From positions 1,684,642 to 1,722,651 of the forward strand of contig BFEA01000111.1 in the NCBI GenBank assembly GCA_003427395.1: 38,010 nucleotides of DNA. The letters are read 5' to 3'. The stretch's first letter is position 1, and every line of letters begins with the position of its first letter. The DNA comes from Chara braunii (taxonomy: Eukaryota; Streptophyta; Charophyceae; Charales; Characeae). The translations under genes were made by a program, and so were the position numbers. Positions 28,730-38,010 of this stretch are shown in pieces. The notes under the pieces are model-generated. The model made no database searches. It saw only the letters and a program-made list of their open reading frames with translations, and was not told where the DNA came from.

Positions 28730-30629
28730 GCAGATGAGAAGTTTGGCGGCGTGGTATCTGTGTCTTTTTGAAGGGCACGGCCCCTATGGGGGGCTACCTA
28801 AGCGACACAAGGGAGTAACCCAGAAAGTTAAGCCAACGACGGTGGGCCGCGAGCGATCTGCACTAGAAGGAATATCGGAAGAAGAAATCGCAAAGGAAAT
28901 TAAAGAAAGAAAGAAAAAGGAACCGCAACGCCTAACGGAAGAGAGGATAACAGGGATGAACATCGGAGATGGGAACTTGATCCCACAGGAGTGGGAACGT
29001 GTGATAGAAATCCTAAAGACATGCGATAAGGCTATAGCTTTCAGTGACACGGAGCGCGGGAGGGTTGACCCTCGGTACGCTAAGCCAACAAGGATTTATA
29101 CGATTTCACATGTTCCATGGAATGACGTAGGATGGAAATACGCCCAGAAGGAGAAGGAAGAGGTTATCGCTTTCCTGAAAGAAAAGATGGCTTCTCATGT
29201 TGCAGAGTCATCTGATAGCGCTTATGCTAATCGATGGTTCTTCATACGAAAGCCGAATGGCAAGATCCGGTGGATCCAGGACCTTCAGAAGGTCAACGCG
29301 GTAACGATTCGAGACGTAGGCTCCGTGCCTCACGCCGACTTGCTGGCTGAAGGCGCCACGGGCAGGTCGATTTATTCGGTCTGTGATCTGTTCTCAGGTT
29401 ATGATGAGGTGCCGCTTGATCCCAGAGACAGACACCTCACGGCTATGCACACGCCATTGGGACTAATACAGATGATGATCGTCCCTATGGGTTGGACTAA
29501 TGGGGTAGCCGTTTTTTAGAGGGCCATGGTAGCCGTCCTCAATGACTTTATTCCTGACAAGGTTGAAGTTTTTCTGAACGACTTTCCTATAAAAGGACCA
29601 ATAAAGAAAGATGAAACAGAGGTTGTGCCATGGGTTAGAAGATTGGTCGAGCAGCACCTAACCGATATTTGCGTGATACTTGAGCAGCTGGACGATGCAA
29701 ATTTGACGGTCAGTGGAACGAAGAGCCGGTGGGCCGTCTCGACTATTAAGATCTTAGGCTTTATCTGCGACTCAAGAGGACGCCGAGCAGATCCAACAAA
29801 GTTAGACAAACTCCTAAGTTGGCCGTCGCCGTTGCATAGTGCTACAGAGGTCCGTCAATTTCTGGGAGTGGTCGGATATTGGCGGATTTTCATACGAAGG
29901 TATGCGGGGAAGGCTGAACCATTGAGGGTACTCCTTCGGAAGACTGAGAAATTTTACTGGGATTCTTCCCAGGAACTCGCTATGCAAGAGCTTAAAGATG
30001 AATTTAAGGAGGGAGGACGCGTACAGGGTGTGCCGTTCCTTGATGATGAGGCCGGGAGACCCTTCAAAGTATCCACGGATGCTGGACCTTGTTCAGTTGG
30101 TGGGCTGCTGTCTCAGAAGGACGCAGAAGGGAAGGAAAAACCGTTAAGATTTGAGAGTAGGACACTTAATACGGCCGAGCGTAACTACAGTCAGTTCAAG
30201 AAGGAAGTGTTAGCTGTCTTGCGGTGTCTGAACACGTTCAGACACTATATCTACGGACGGTGTTTCATCTTAAGAGTAGATCCCACAGCGGTCGCCTCTG
30301 TCCTCCAGAAGGACTTTAGTTTGACGGACCCGACCATCGCACGATGGTTGATACGGATTCGACTCTATGATTACACAGTTGAGAGAATATCGGGTACTAA
30401 GAATGTCGTGGCGGACGGCTTTTCTCGGATCCCTCTGGAGGCTGAGCGTCCGATAGTGGCTACAGCCCTGACTATGGCGGGACCGAGACACGCCGATCGA
30501 TTCTTGGTTAACCTTTACGAGGGCAAATACCGAATGATCGGTCTACATTTGTCAGGAGAAGAGAGTCAAGATTCAGATATCCGAAGACAAGCGACCCAGT
30601 ACTGCCTTAGAGCGGACCATTTATTCTGA
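28730..30629 (+). pseudogene. pol: Reverse transcriptase and RNase H, catalytic Asp lost
   Basis: Copies element RNA into DNA. The first frame (28734-29519) holds a basic linker, then RWFFIRKPNGKIRWIQDLQK and motif A VCDLFSGYDEVPLDPRDRHL (Asp at residue 218), and ends at TAG 29517. There GVAVF-stop-RAM replaces the usual FQR, so CAG has become TAG. The same phase continues 29526-30629. The Y/F-x-D-D motif reads VFLNDF, with the first Asp codon AAC (29577-29579) instead of GAC. Connection follows (RQFLGVVGYWR, EPLRVLLRK). RNase H is well kept: STDAG (D185 of this frame), ERNYSQFKKEVLAVL (E227), LRVDP (D252) and VADGFSRIP (D297). A TGA ends it at 30627. Domain order and motifs are typical Ty3/gypsy; the polymerase is predicted dead. 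Confidence 0.85.
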
Positions 30630-32036
30630 AGACCATTCGGGTCGGGGATGCCCTTACGAGTAGTATGTGATCCTGAAGAGAGACAGACGATAGTTGCGGA
30701 GCTGCACGATGGGGTAGTCGGAGGACATAGAGGAGTCAAAGGAACCTACGAAAAGGTACGCAGACTGTACTGGTGGGAGGGACAGTATAAGGACGTTGAG
30801 AGATACTATATAACCTGCGAGGAATGCCAGAAGACCGTTTTTGTGAAATACAAGAAGCCACTTCATCCATCCTACCCGACCAGGCTAGGAGAGAAGGTAC
30901 ACATCGATCTGGTGAAGATGCCGAAAGGAGTGGGCAATATGAACTATGTTGTGAACATACGAGACGACTTCACTGGGTTCGTGGAGGGTAGACCTATCAG
31001 GAGTAAGTCGGCAAGGGAAGTGAAGAACTTCGTCCTAGAGTACTTGTCTAGGTATGGATGTGTCAGCAAGATAGTGATGGATAGAGGGGCGGAATTCCTA
31101 GCCGACGAGGTTCAGAGTGTGTTCAAGAGAGCCGGGGCGAGAGTTTCCATAGCCACTGCCTACCACCGACAGTCGAACTCTCCAGTAGAGAGGGGACACC
31201 AGACTCTGATAGCGTCATTATCCAAGTGGTGCAAAGGTAAGGACAACGATTGGCCACGATTTTTTCGATACGCAATATGGGCGGACAACATCACGGTCCG
31301 GGCTAGCACTGGATACCCACCATACACCTTGTGGTTCAGACGGCATTGTCCTCTTCCCATAGAGTTTCACGTCGACAACTGAACCACCGTCGACTGGGCG
31401 GAAAGGATGTCCAGAGAGGAACTCATAGCTGCCCGAACAAGACAGATAGCCTACGGTTTGGAAGATAATCTTATGACAACAGCAGATCGTCTGACAGTGG
31501 AGAGGGACAAAGGAAAAGAGAGATGGGATAAGGGCGCGCGAATTAGGAAAGAGAGGGTGAGCGTAGGAGATATGTTCCTTCTCTACGACGCAGCACTGGA
31601 AAGGACCTGGACCGGAAAACTCGCCAACAGATGGATGGGACCTTACAGAGTGGTTGAGGCGCTCGACTGGGGTGCCTATATGATAGCAGAGTTAGACGGA
31701 TCCAAGTGGAAGGACACAGTGGCGGGTGCTAGGTTAAAGCTGTTTAGACCCAGGCCTGTACCCACCTTATCGCTGACAGACCCGAAAGGGAAAGGGAAGA
31801 CCAATATGGAGGAAGGAGCCCCCTCGAGACGATTCGAGGCAGGGAAAAGTTCCGAGAAGAGGAAAAGAATGGAGAAAAGAAAGGTCAAAGGGTTGGCATT
31901 AGGAAGAGTGAAGAAAATGTTATTCGTGCTCAAGAGGGTCAGACGGAGAGTTCACATTAGACAAACTGGCGGGTCGGCACCTCTCTCGGACCAACGTCAG
32001 AAGAAAAAGAGGATCCTACCAAGACCAAGATCCTGA
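30630..32036 (+). pseudogene. pol: Integrase with HHCC, D-D-35-E core and C-terminal GPY-like part
   Basis: Inserts the DNA copy into the host genome. In phase with the RNase H frame. Numbering from 30648: zinc-binding H20, H27, C57, C60 (ELHDGVVGGHRG ... TCEECQ); catalytic D87 (VHIDLVKM), D145 (IVMDRGAEF) and E181 (YHRQSNSPVERGHQTL). There are 35 residues between D145 and E181, so the core triad is intact. TGA at 31380 interrupts, and the phase then continues at 31407-32036 with RQIAYGLEDNL, a charged helix, VGDMFLLYDAALERTW and LANRWMGPYRVVEALDWGAY, the usual C-terminal W-x-GPY-V module. A Lys/Arg-rich tail of about 90 residues follows (KRKRMEKRKVKG), possibly a nuclear localisation signal. 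It is the best preserved enzyme of the element. Confidence 0.85.
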
Positions 32037-33069
32037 AGGAAAATGAAAGTCAAGAAACATCTTTTTAGCCCCAAAACTCGTGACAAACTGAGACATGAGA
32101 CAATTAAACGTCGACGTGGGCGACCTTTACGGGCAATCACCCCGAATCTCGTCCGCTTCGTTTGACGAAAGTGGATAGGGCTCGACGGGGGCATCGAGAA
32201 GTGGTCCGGGCTAACTGTCAGGCGGCCACAAGCAGTGCACCGCCTGAAATCTGCGACTTTGGGACTTAGGCTCAAGAATAAGTCCGTGTTTTGACGATAC
32301 TCTGGTTTGACCAGGTAGCAAAAATTAGGGGAACTTTGGGCACCCCTGATTTTGGGCGCACTGAACCTTACGAGTAACCCTCAAAGATGGCAGAATGGGT
32401 AGCCGCTTCCGCCACATCTAGGGACTGTCATTTCAGCCCGATCCGAGGCTAGACTTGGAATGGTCGGCCGCAAGGAGGCATCGTGGGGACTAACCCCGCC
32501 GCAACGCTTTTTGCAGCACACGATCGAGGCCGAAGTGACGCCTCAAATTTTTGTCAATTTTGGTACCGAAATTAAAAAAAAGGGAAAGACGATTAAGAAC
32601 AATGGGAGAGAAAAGACAAACAAATCATTCTTTATTTTTTTTATTTTTTTGCGACATTTATTTATAGTAGAGAATCTGTCGTTATTTTATGTTCCGACAA
32701 TGAAATCAAAAACGAAGAAAAAGACTAAACATGATAGAGGAAAAGAGAAACAAAAAAAATTCAATTATTTAATTAAGAACCCCTCGAAGTTTAATTTTTG
32801 TGAACTTACGATTGTTACACTAATTCAGACAATAGAGTTAAGAAAATGGGAGAATGATTGAAAATGATGGAACGGACAGGAACGGATGATTATATGATGT
32901 CTGGCCTGATTTTGCTTGGATTACCCACCGTTAGCTCAGAACCCCGATTTGATCGAATCCTCTCAGCTCTAACATTTTTTACTAATCCCTGATGATCGAG
33001 ATTTTCCGCGTCGCTCTCTTGATCTACCTGATTACTGAACCCACTGAGTCAGTCCGAGGATAGACACAT
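32037..33069. other. Downstream of pol, no gene
   Basis: A mixed-composition stretch to about 32540, then AT-rich sequence with A runs (32560-32860). A 133-codon frame at 32460-32861 is Lys/Phe/Ile rich and shows no motif. I see nothing I can name. Confidence 0.4.
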
Positions 33070-33850
33070 GGGTATGGTATTTGGCTCGGTACGGACACTG
33101 GTTCGGAGAGGTTCTGGTTTTAGTTCGGTGCCAGACATATTTTTGGTTCGACGAGAGCTCAGTATCAGTGTGTTTCAGGTTCGGACATATCAGTGTGATT
33201 TATTGTCAGACTTGGGGCTGCTACGGCGATTTATTCAGATTCAGAGCGATTCGATGCTGACATATTTCAGGCTCGACGGGGGTTCGACATCAGCTTATTT
33301 CAGGGTCAGGCGGATGAGGGTGATTTATTTTCAGGTTCGGTATCATCACGACGGTTTATTTCAGGTCTGGGACGGCTACGACAGTTATTTCAACTTCGAC
33401 GCCATTTGTTCGGGTTCGGAACCACTAGGGCAATACATTTCAGGGTTGTCACCAATACGGCCGTTTATTTCAGGTTCGGTACCGTTGCGGCTATTAATGT
33501 GCCTCAGGCCGGTATTGGTCCGGGTTTGGCGGGGTTCAACCTTTTCAGGTCCGAAACTGGTACGGTATGCAGCACCGAGCGGGTTTTGTATTGACTGTAA
33601 CGACTCGGATTTGGTACGGTGTGATGGTTGCATTGGTTCGGTACCATTGCGTAACTCCGACACTCCGGTGTTGGTTCGACATCGACATATTTCGGGTTCA
33701 GTATAGAAGGTATCGCTACGGTACAACGCACTGTGATACGGGACAATTGTTTCAGACTCCCTTTGTTTTGGGTTCGGCGTCAGCACGGTGCGGTCCGCCG
33801 CAGCTCCGAACGATTAATTCAGGATCGCTGTTGACTCGACTTAGATGTGA
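33070..33850. repeat. Diverged 30-bp minisatellite (TTTCAGGTTCGG)
   Basis: The phrase TTTATTTCAGGTTCGGTACC or a variant recurs at about 30-bp intervals. Examples of the TCAG step are near 33205, 33235, 33267, 33299, 33331, 33361, 33390, 33440 and 33470. Copies differ at many places, so the array is old. The long frames on both strands (33068-33706 +, 33385-33786 -) follow from a period divisible by three. Confidence 0.75.
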
Positions 33851-34280
33851 TAAAGCTCACTGCTGGTTGGGGCGGTATGTCTCAGGCTCGGAATTGATCC
33901 AACTTCAGTATGGGTGTGGCGCTGATCGATACAGCTCGTGCAAAGAGCGCAAATGGTTAACCATTGCCCGTACCCGACCGTACCCAACTGTAACTGCCAG
34001 GTTATGGGTGGGTATGGGTACGCCTTCCGAAGGGGGAGTTGGGCATGGGCAGGCACAAACAAAAGGTGGTGGTTGTTAGGGCGGGCACAGTTGTCCTTTT
34101 TGGAGATCATGGGTGGGTAGGGGCAGGTAGGGGTACGCCGGTTAAAAAAAAAAAATTGGGTATGGGCGGCCATAAAAAAAAAAATAGACGGGTATGGGCA
34201 GGTACGGGTGACCAAAATAAAAAAGGGGTGGGTACGGGCGGGTAGAGGTTCCCATCGGGTAACCGTGGTATACCCGATGT
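33851..34280. repeat. GGGTA-rich degenerate repeats with A runs
   Basis: Many short units such as GGGTATGGGC, GGGTACGGGC and GGTAGGGGCAGGTA, mainly 33970-34260, with A runs at 34145 and 34173. It ends in a short inverted repeat, CATCGGGTAACCGTGGTATACCCGATG. Confidence 0.7.
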
Positions 34281-34975
34281 GAGTCTTGTAGCTTTGCAGA
34301 CTTTGTATTTTTGCTCATGTGTGACGCTTTTCTCATATTCCAAATTTCTCGCTTTCCCATTAAGCAAACGTTTTTTCTCATAAGGGTGAATTTTATCTCT
34401 TCATTTTTTTTTCTTTGTTTTTCTTTTTAATTTTCAGACTACTTTCATGTGTGTGTAACCCTGTGAATGTAATATTTATGTGTATCTTTGTGTGTGTTGT
34501 GTGTGCATGTGTGTGTGAGAGAGTGTACGTGTGTGTAACGAGGCTTGTACACTAGTGCCTCAACTGGGGCTGAATGGGGGGGCCCATTCAGCGTCAGTGC
34601 CCACTTCCGCTGTCTGGTCAGGTTGCTCCAGTAAAGAGTGATGTTCCTCGCATGAGGTAAGATAGAAAAGGAGTGGGGGTGCGCCAGGAGATATATCGAG
34701 AGAGGTGGTAGGATGAGAGTCTCGTGAGTATGAAAAAAAAAAAAAAAAAGTGTGTGCGACGGACCGAGGGTTGTTGCTTTTGCAGATGCTATACAGGAAG
34801 CATAGGCTTGTGTAGCACCAGATGCATCCATAGGAGCATCAGAGTGACCAGATGTAACAACTGTTGCTGTTGTGGCAGTAGCTGCAACAACTGCCATATC
34901 TCGAAAACAGTAAAATAAAATAATAATATTAGTAATAATAAAAATTACCATGTGAATCCTATGATGTCCAGGGGG
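34281..34975. other. Spacer with GT-rich and poly-A parts
   Basis: GT-rich at 34450-34535, A run at 34732-34749, GCTGCAACAACTG-type trinucleotide sequence at 34855-34895. No gene is seen. Confidence 0.5.
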
Positions 34976-35460
34976 TTGGGAACAGTTGGCGACGGTTAAG
35001 GACAACTAGCGGCGGTTAGGGACAGTTAGGAACAGTTAGGGGCGGTTAAAAAAAAAAAGGGAAAAAAAAAAAAGGTAGGAGTGGTTAGGGACAATTAGGG
35101 GCGGTAAGGGACAATTACGGGCCGTTAGGGACAGTTAGGGGCGGTTATGGGCGGTTAGGGGAGGGTCGATGACGAGCACAGGTGGTTACGGGTGGGTGCA
35201 TACAATTATGGGTAGGTACGGGTGGGTACAGGTAAAGAAAACTTGGGTAGGGTAGGGTATGGGTGATTAACAAACGGTTTGGGTTCAGGTGGCCATGGGT
35301 GGTTTTGAAAAAAATTGTTCATGGGTAGGTATGGCCAGTTACACGCTGATGAAGTTCAGGTAGGGTAGGTCTCGGTGTACTTTTTTTTTTTTTTTTCGCA
35401 GGTGGAGATGGGTAAAGGTCCGACAGGCCAGGTATACAATGGGTATGGGTTGTTAGCATT
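34976..35460. repeat. GGTTAGGGACAGTTAGGGGC and GGGTA repeats
   Basis: From 34980 to 35165, 10- to 11-bp units of the type GTTAGGGACA / GTTAGGGGCG, broken by an A/G run at 35048-35074. Then GGGTA-type units as at 34 kb, a T run at 35380-35397 and more GGGTA-like sequence. TTAGGG occurs often but not in tandem register. Confidence 0.7.
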
Positions 35461-35503
35461 CAGAGAGGGTGTGGTTAGGTCAGGTACATGTATTCCTAAA
35501 AAT

Positions 35504-35556
35504 CCCAGTTGCGAACTCTGAGCTCGTGGTATGCTTGTTCCACTCGGCCACGATAC
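35504..35556 (-). repeat. tRNA-like promoter remnant (SINE scrap)
   Basis: On the minus strand GTGGCCGAGTGGAACAAGC (from 35551) is a good match to polymerase III box A (TGGCNNAGTGG). GAGTTCGCAACTGGGA (from 35518) resembles box B. The spacing between box starts is only 32 bp, against about 44 in tRNAs, so it is no functional tRNA gene. A tRNA-derived SINE remnant is the likeliest explanation. Confidence 0.35.
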
Positions 35557-35872
35557 TGGAATGGCGGGTTGTGGTACAACTCATACGATTGAACTGGGTC
35601 TGGCCTAGCAATGTCTACCCTAGGACGAAGGTGCAGATGCGGTGCCATGGTGCCATTGCTCTAAGAACAGATCCCAAATTGGAGCTGACCTCACCAGTGG
35701 TTCTAAGCTGGTGCTTGGTACTGTGGACGCCAGGTTTGCGGTACCGGTGCCATTGGTTTTCCCGTGGCACATCAATTTTTTTTTCCTGTGCACTTGCTCT
35801 CCGAAAAACCTCTGGTCTGTTGGGGCCTACGCGCGACTGAAGGGGATATAGGGAAGAACAACGAAGAGGAAC

Positions 35873-36080
35873 GGGGGACATGCAAGGTGTACCCAGTCCA
35901 CTGCTGCAACGGAATGCAGCGGGGAGCTGGGAGTGTGATGACGTGAGGTAGTTACGAGCGGGGGACATGCATAGTGTACCCAGTCCACTGCTGCAACGGA
36001 ACGCAACGGCGAGCTGGGAGTGTGATGACACGAGGTAGTTACGAGCTGGGGACAGTGTGCAAGGTGTACCCGCCCGCTAG
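35873..36080. repeat. 87-bp tandem repeat, two and a part copies
   Basis: GGGGGACATGCAAGGTGTAC begins at 35873, and near-identical units begin at 35960 and 36047 (partial). Each holds CAGTCCACTGCTGCAACGGA, GGGAGTGTGATGAC and GAGGTAGTTACGAGC. Confidence 0.85.
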
Positions 36081-37434
36081 TATGGCCCGAAGCGGGAGAA
36101 GTCAACGCACAGCAAACCGGTTCGGACGGCTGGTGCTCTGCTCCAGACAGGGCGGAGTGGTCGGGGCCAGTGGCCGAGAGGGGTGATGAGAGCTGTCGCG
36201 CAAGACATGTCCAGCTCTCTATCTTGCTGTTCGGAATACGCTCGGAATGAGATCGGGAAACGAGGGAGGCGTTCACAGTCCAAGAGTAGAAGTTAGTGCT
36301 TCGGGCAGGAGGGACAGGTATCCACGGACGTGCCAGGTGTACGCCACTCATGCGTGCGTGCGCCCACTTGAGAGGGTAGCCCACAAGGTGTTTCCGACTC
36401 TCTATCGGAGCTCGGTTCAGGCGGGTTCAACAAGCTGGGGGAGATGTGGAGGCAAGCTGCAGCGAGTGAGAGGTCGAAGAGAATGGGCGAATGCTGAGAG
36501 CGGGTGAGAAAGCAGGAGAAGGGGATGTCCAGTGCGTATGGGCGTGAGAGTGAGAAGGATGGCGAGCGCGCTAGCGAAGCAAGGGTTGGAAGATGACACG
36601 AAGTTTGATTTCCATCTGATACTCCGGGATGATGGACGGATCGCACTAGTCAGCGACGACACAGTACCCTACTGGTAGTGCTGGAAGATCTCTTTCTGAT
36701 GAGTCCCTGGACTAAACCGAACAAGGAGGTGACATATGATTTGGGTTTCTCGTGAGCTAGACAGTCTGGTAAGTGGCATCTGCCGTTGAACCATCGCGAA
36801 AGGAAAGTCAAATGACATCCCGCATTCTGATGAAAGGACCACCAAGCGGCGACCAACTCAGGGAAATCCGAGACATGGCTTTGACCACTCGTGATTGCGT
36901 CGTCGACGTTGCGCCAAACGAGCCCTCATCGTGTGTGAACAATTAGTGAGATGAACGATGAATAAGCTGAATTTGCTGTATCGACGTGGACATGATTGCC
37001 TCGCATGCTCCAACTCAGAACAGAACTAGTCCCTCGGGCGCATTTAGGATTGATTCGTTTTGACGAACACCTAGTGTGATATTTAAATGTTAGTTTACGA
37101 CTTTCTTTTCTAAATGGCTCTTATGATACTGACGGACGAGCTTTATCACAGTCGAGGGTTTTCTTCCCTGAGGAGCGTGAGGCGAGCTTCCTCCGAGCTT
37201 GCATTTATCCCTTCTGGTAGCCCTGAGTAGTGATCGCTCTTCCTTCAGAGCTCTCGAGCCAAGTTCTGTGTAAACTCTCGTAAAATCTCCCTGGATACGG
37301 TAATTGCTTTTCGGGATAAACCATTACGAGTCAAACTTAGGGCTGCAGGTACGGGATTCTTGCCTGGAATAATGTGATGAACCTGTAAGTCTGATCAAGA
37401 GAGGGAAGAGCTCACCAGAGAGCAAACAAAGTGA
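36081..37434. other. Last internal segment of the element
   Basis: No gene, repeat or clear polypurine tract is recognised. The last 40 bp before the LTR (AAGAGAGGGAAGAG ... GAGAGCAAACAAAG) are purine rich and could hold a degenerate polypurine tract. Confidence 0.4.
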
Positions 37435-38010
37435 GAGACAGTGCGGGCATAATATGTGGTTGTGGGATAAAGACAGTGTNGGTGCGTGAGAGAAGGGGGA
37501 GACAACGAAGAGACAGAACGCATGAGCATGTGTAAGTTGAAAAGAGAGAGAGGAAGAGAAAGGGAGCGCGGACAAAAGAGGGGAAGTGAAGGGATGTACT
37601 GACAGAACAGCTGTGCTGATTGGGGAAGAGGGTGTGGCTCGGGCAAAGGCGTTGTTTGTTCTATTTGAATATCTGCGACATTGGAAATCGGGAAAAAAAC
37701 TTGGATGAGCTTGCCGTTCTTTTTTTACATCGAATTGAGCCCAGTCTGAGTCGCTCGCTCGTTTACTGAACTCGGCGAACCGGGTTTCCTTTGATTTTAT
37801 GTTACTCTTGCTGTTCGCTGCTAACTGCGCCGCGTTTGGCTTGTTGCCTTTCGCGCTGCCCACTATGAATAGGCTAATAACGGTTAATATCTTAGAATAC
37901 TACAAATCAGACAGTGTTTGAAACGGTGCCTCCTTCACTGTTCACTGAAAATAAAGTTGCGCTCAAATTTGCTGTCATGGTTGACGTCTACTGAGAGCAG
38001 GTCAGTGTTT
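37435..38010 (+). repeat. 3' LTR, truncated by the window end
   Basis: Collinear with 16554-17139 and about 96% identical by eye. It contains one N (37480), and one of the two CACTGTTCACT repeats is absent. The expected remaining 217 bp, the LTR end and the target-site duplication lie beyond the window. Confidence 0.85.

Larger units (their letters stand above)
16554..38010 (+). mobile_element. Giant Ty3/gypsy LTR retrotransposon, 3' end outside window
   Basis: The same ~580-bp sequence occurs at 16554-17139 and 37435-38010 in direct orientation. The left copy is followed by a primer-binding site. Between them lie gag with a CCHC knuckle, protease, reverse transcriptase, RNase H and integrase, in that order. 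Integrase after RNase H is the Ty3/gypsy order. If the right LTR is as long as the left (803 bp), the element ends about 217 bp past the window and spans about 21.7 kb, unusually long for the superfamily. About 6 kb upstream of gag is occupied by extra ORFs, and about 5.4 kb downstream of pol by repeats. Later insertions may contribute to the length. Target-site duplications cannot be checked. Confidence 0.85.

Noticed and set aside
33068-34079. ORFs of 170-212 aa downstream of pol (possible env-like gene)
   Set aside because: They lie inside the 30-bp minisatellite, show no signal peptide, membrane span or glycoprotein pattern, and follow the repeat period.
34445-35005. Minus-strand 186-aa frame
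   Set aside because: Composed of GT-, A- and trinucleotide-repeat translations with no recognised domain.
34980-35165. Interstitial telomere made of TTAGGG
   Set aside because: TTAGGG occurs only as part of irregular 10-11-bp units and not in 6- or 7-bp tandem register.
36696-36723. Hammerhead ribozyme-like CTGATGAGTCCCTGGAC followed by TAAAC
   Set aside because: The CTGATGA core and a short stem II are present, but the GAAA step reads TAAA and no matching stem III or cleavage triplet is found upstream.

Overview
The window looks like repeat-dominated nuclear DNA of a large plant-type genome, and I find no convincing intact host gene in it. I infer a streptophyte, possibly a charophyte alga such as Chara. 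The reasons are a primer-binding site of the plant tRNA-Asp type, Ty3/gypsy Pol proteins of a style I associate with charophyte genomes, AAACCCTA telobox-like motifs, and many long microsatellites. This is inference from remembered family style, not from a search.

Left part (1-16553). A poly-G end is followed by purine tracts, (CT)n, (GGA)n, pentanucleotide arrays and a 30-bp minisatellite carrying ACGTGGC motifs (2.0-2.5 kb). A tRNA-like SINE candidate lies at 3.2-3.4 kb. From 3.77 to 6.18 kb two decayed, mutually homologous minus-strand copies of a reverse transcriptase resemble the DIRS/tyrosine-recombinase retroelement group. A recombinase-like scrap (6.46-6.71 kb, +) and a broken coiled-coil ORF (6.73-7.41 kb, -) follow. 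From 8 to 15 kb there are no supported genes. That stretch does hold structured repeats: a family of stem-loops with a constant 21-nt loop (10.2-10.85 kb), a ~124-bp tandem repeat (11.1-11.6 kb), a 40-bp hairpin repeat (11.75-11.83 kb) and an array of four long hairpins (13.5-14.2 kb). An assembly gap occupies 14942-15156.

Right part (about 16554 to beyond 38010). This is one very long LTR retrotransposon of Ty3/gypsy type. The 5' LTR (16554-17356) is followed by a tRNA-Asp primer-binding site (17361-17378) and a ~1.9 kb leader. Next comes a ~6 kb block of extra ORFs upstream of gag (19320-25438), then gag (25586-27973), protease, reverse transcriptase-RNase H and integrase (to 32036). A ~5.4 kb 3' region rich in minisatellites leads to the first ~576 bp of the 3' LTR (37435-38010). 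The implied length is about 21.7 kb.

The extra block is the most unusual part. It consists of at least three diverged paralogues (A, B, C) of a ~370-residue acidic-tailed protein family that I do not recognise. B and C are each followed by a small ORF (78-93 aa) of a second paralogous family, and further ORFs follow. One A-type copy is inverted, making a ~575-bp near-palindrome. The arrangement recalls the extra 5' ORF of some giant plant Ty3/gypsy elements, but here it is multiplied and diversified.

The element is dead or dying. Gag-pol has three frameshifts and several in-frame stops. The protease motif reads D-N-D-S and the reverse transcriptase motif reads F-L-N-D. Most of the lesions are C:G to T:A transitions.
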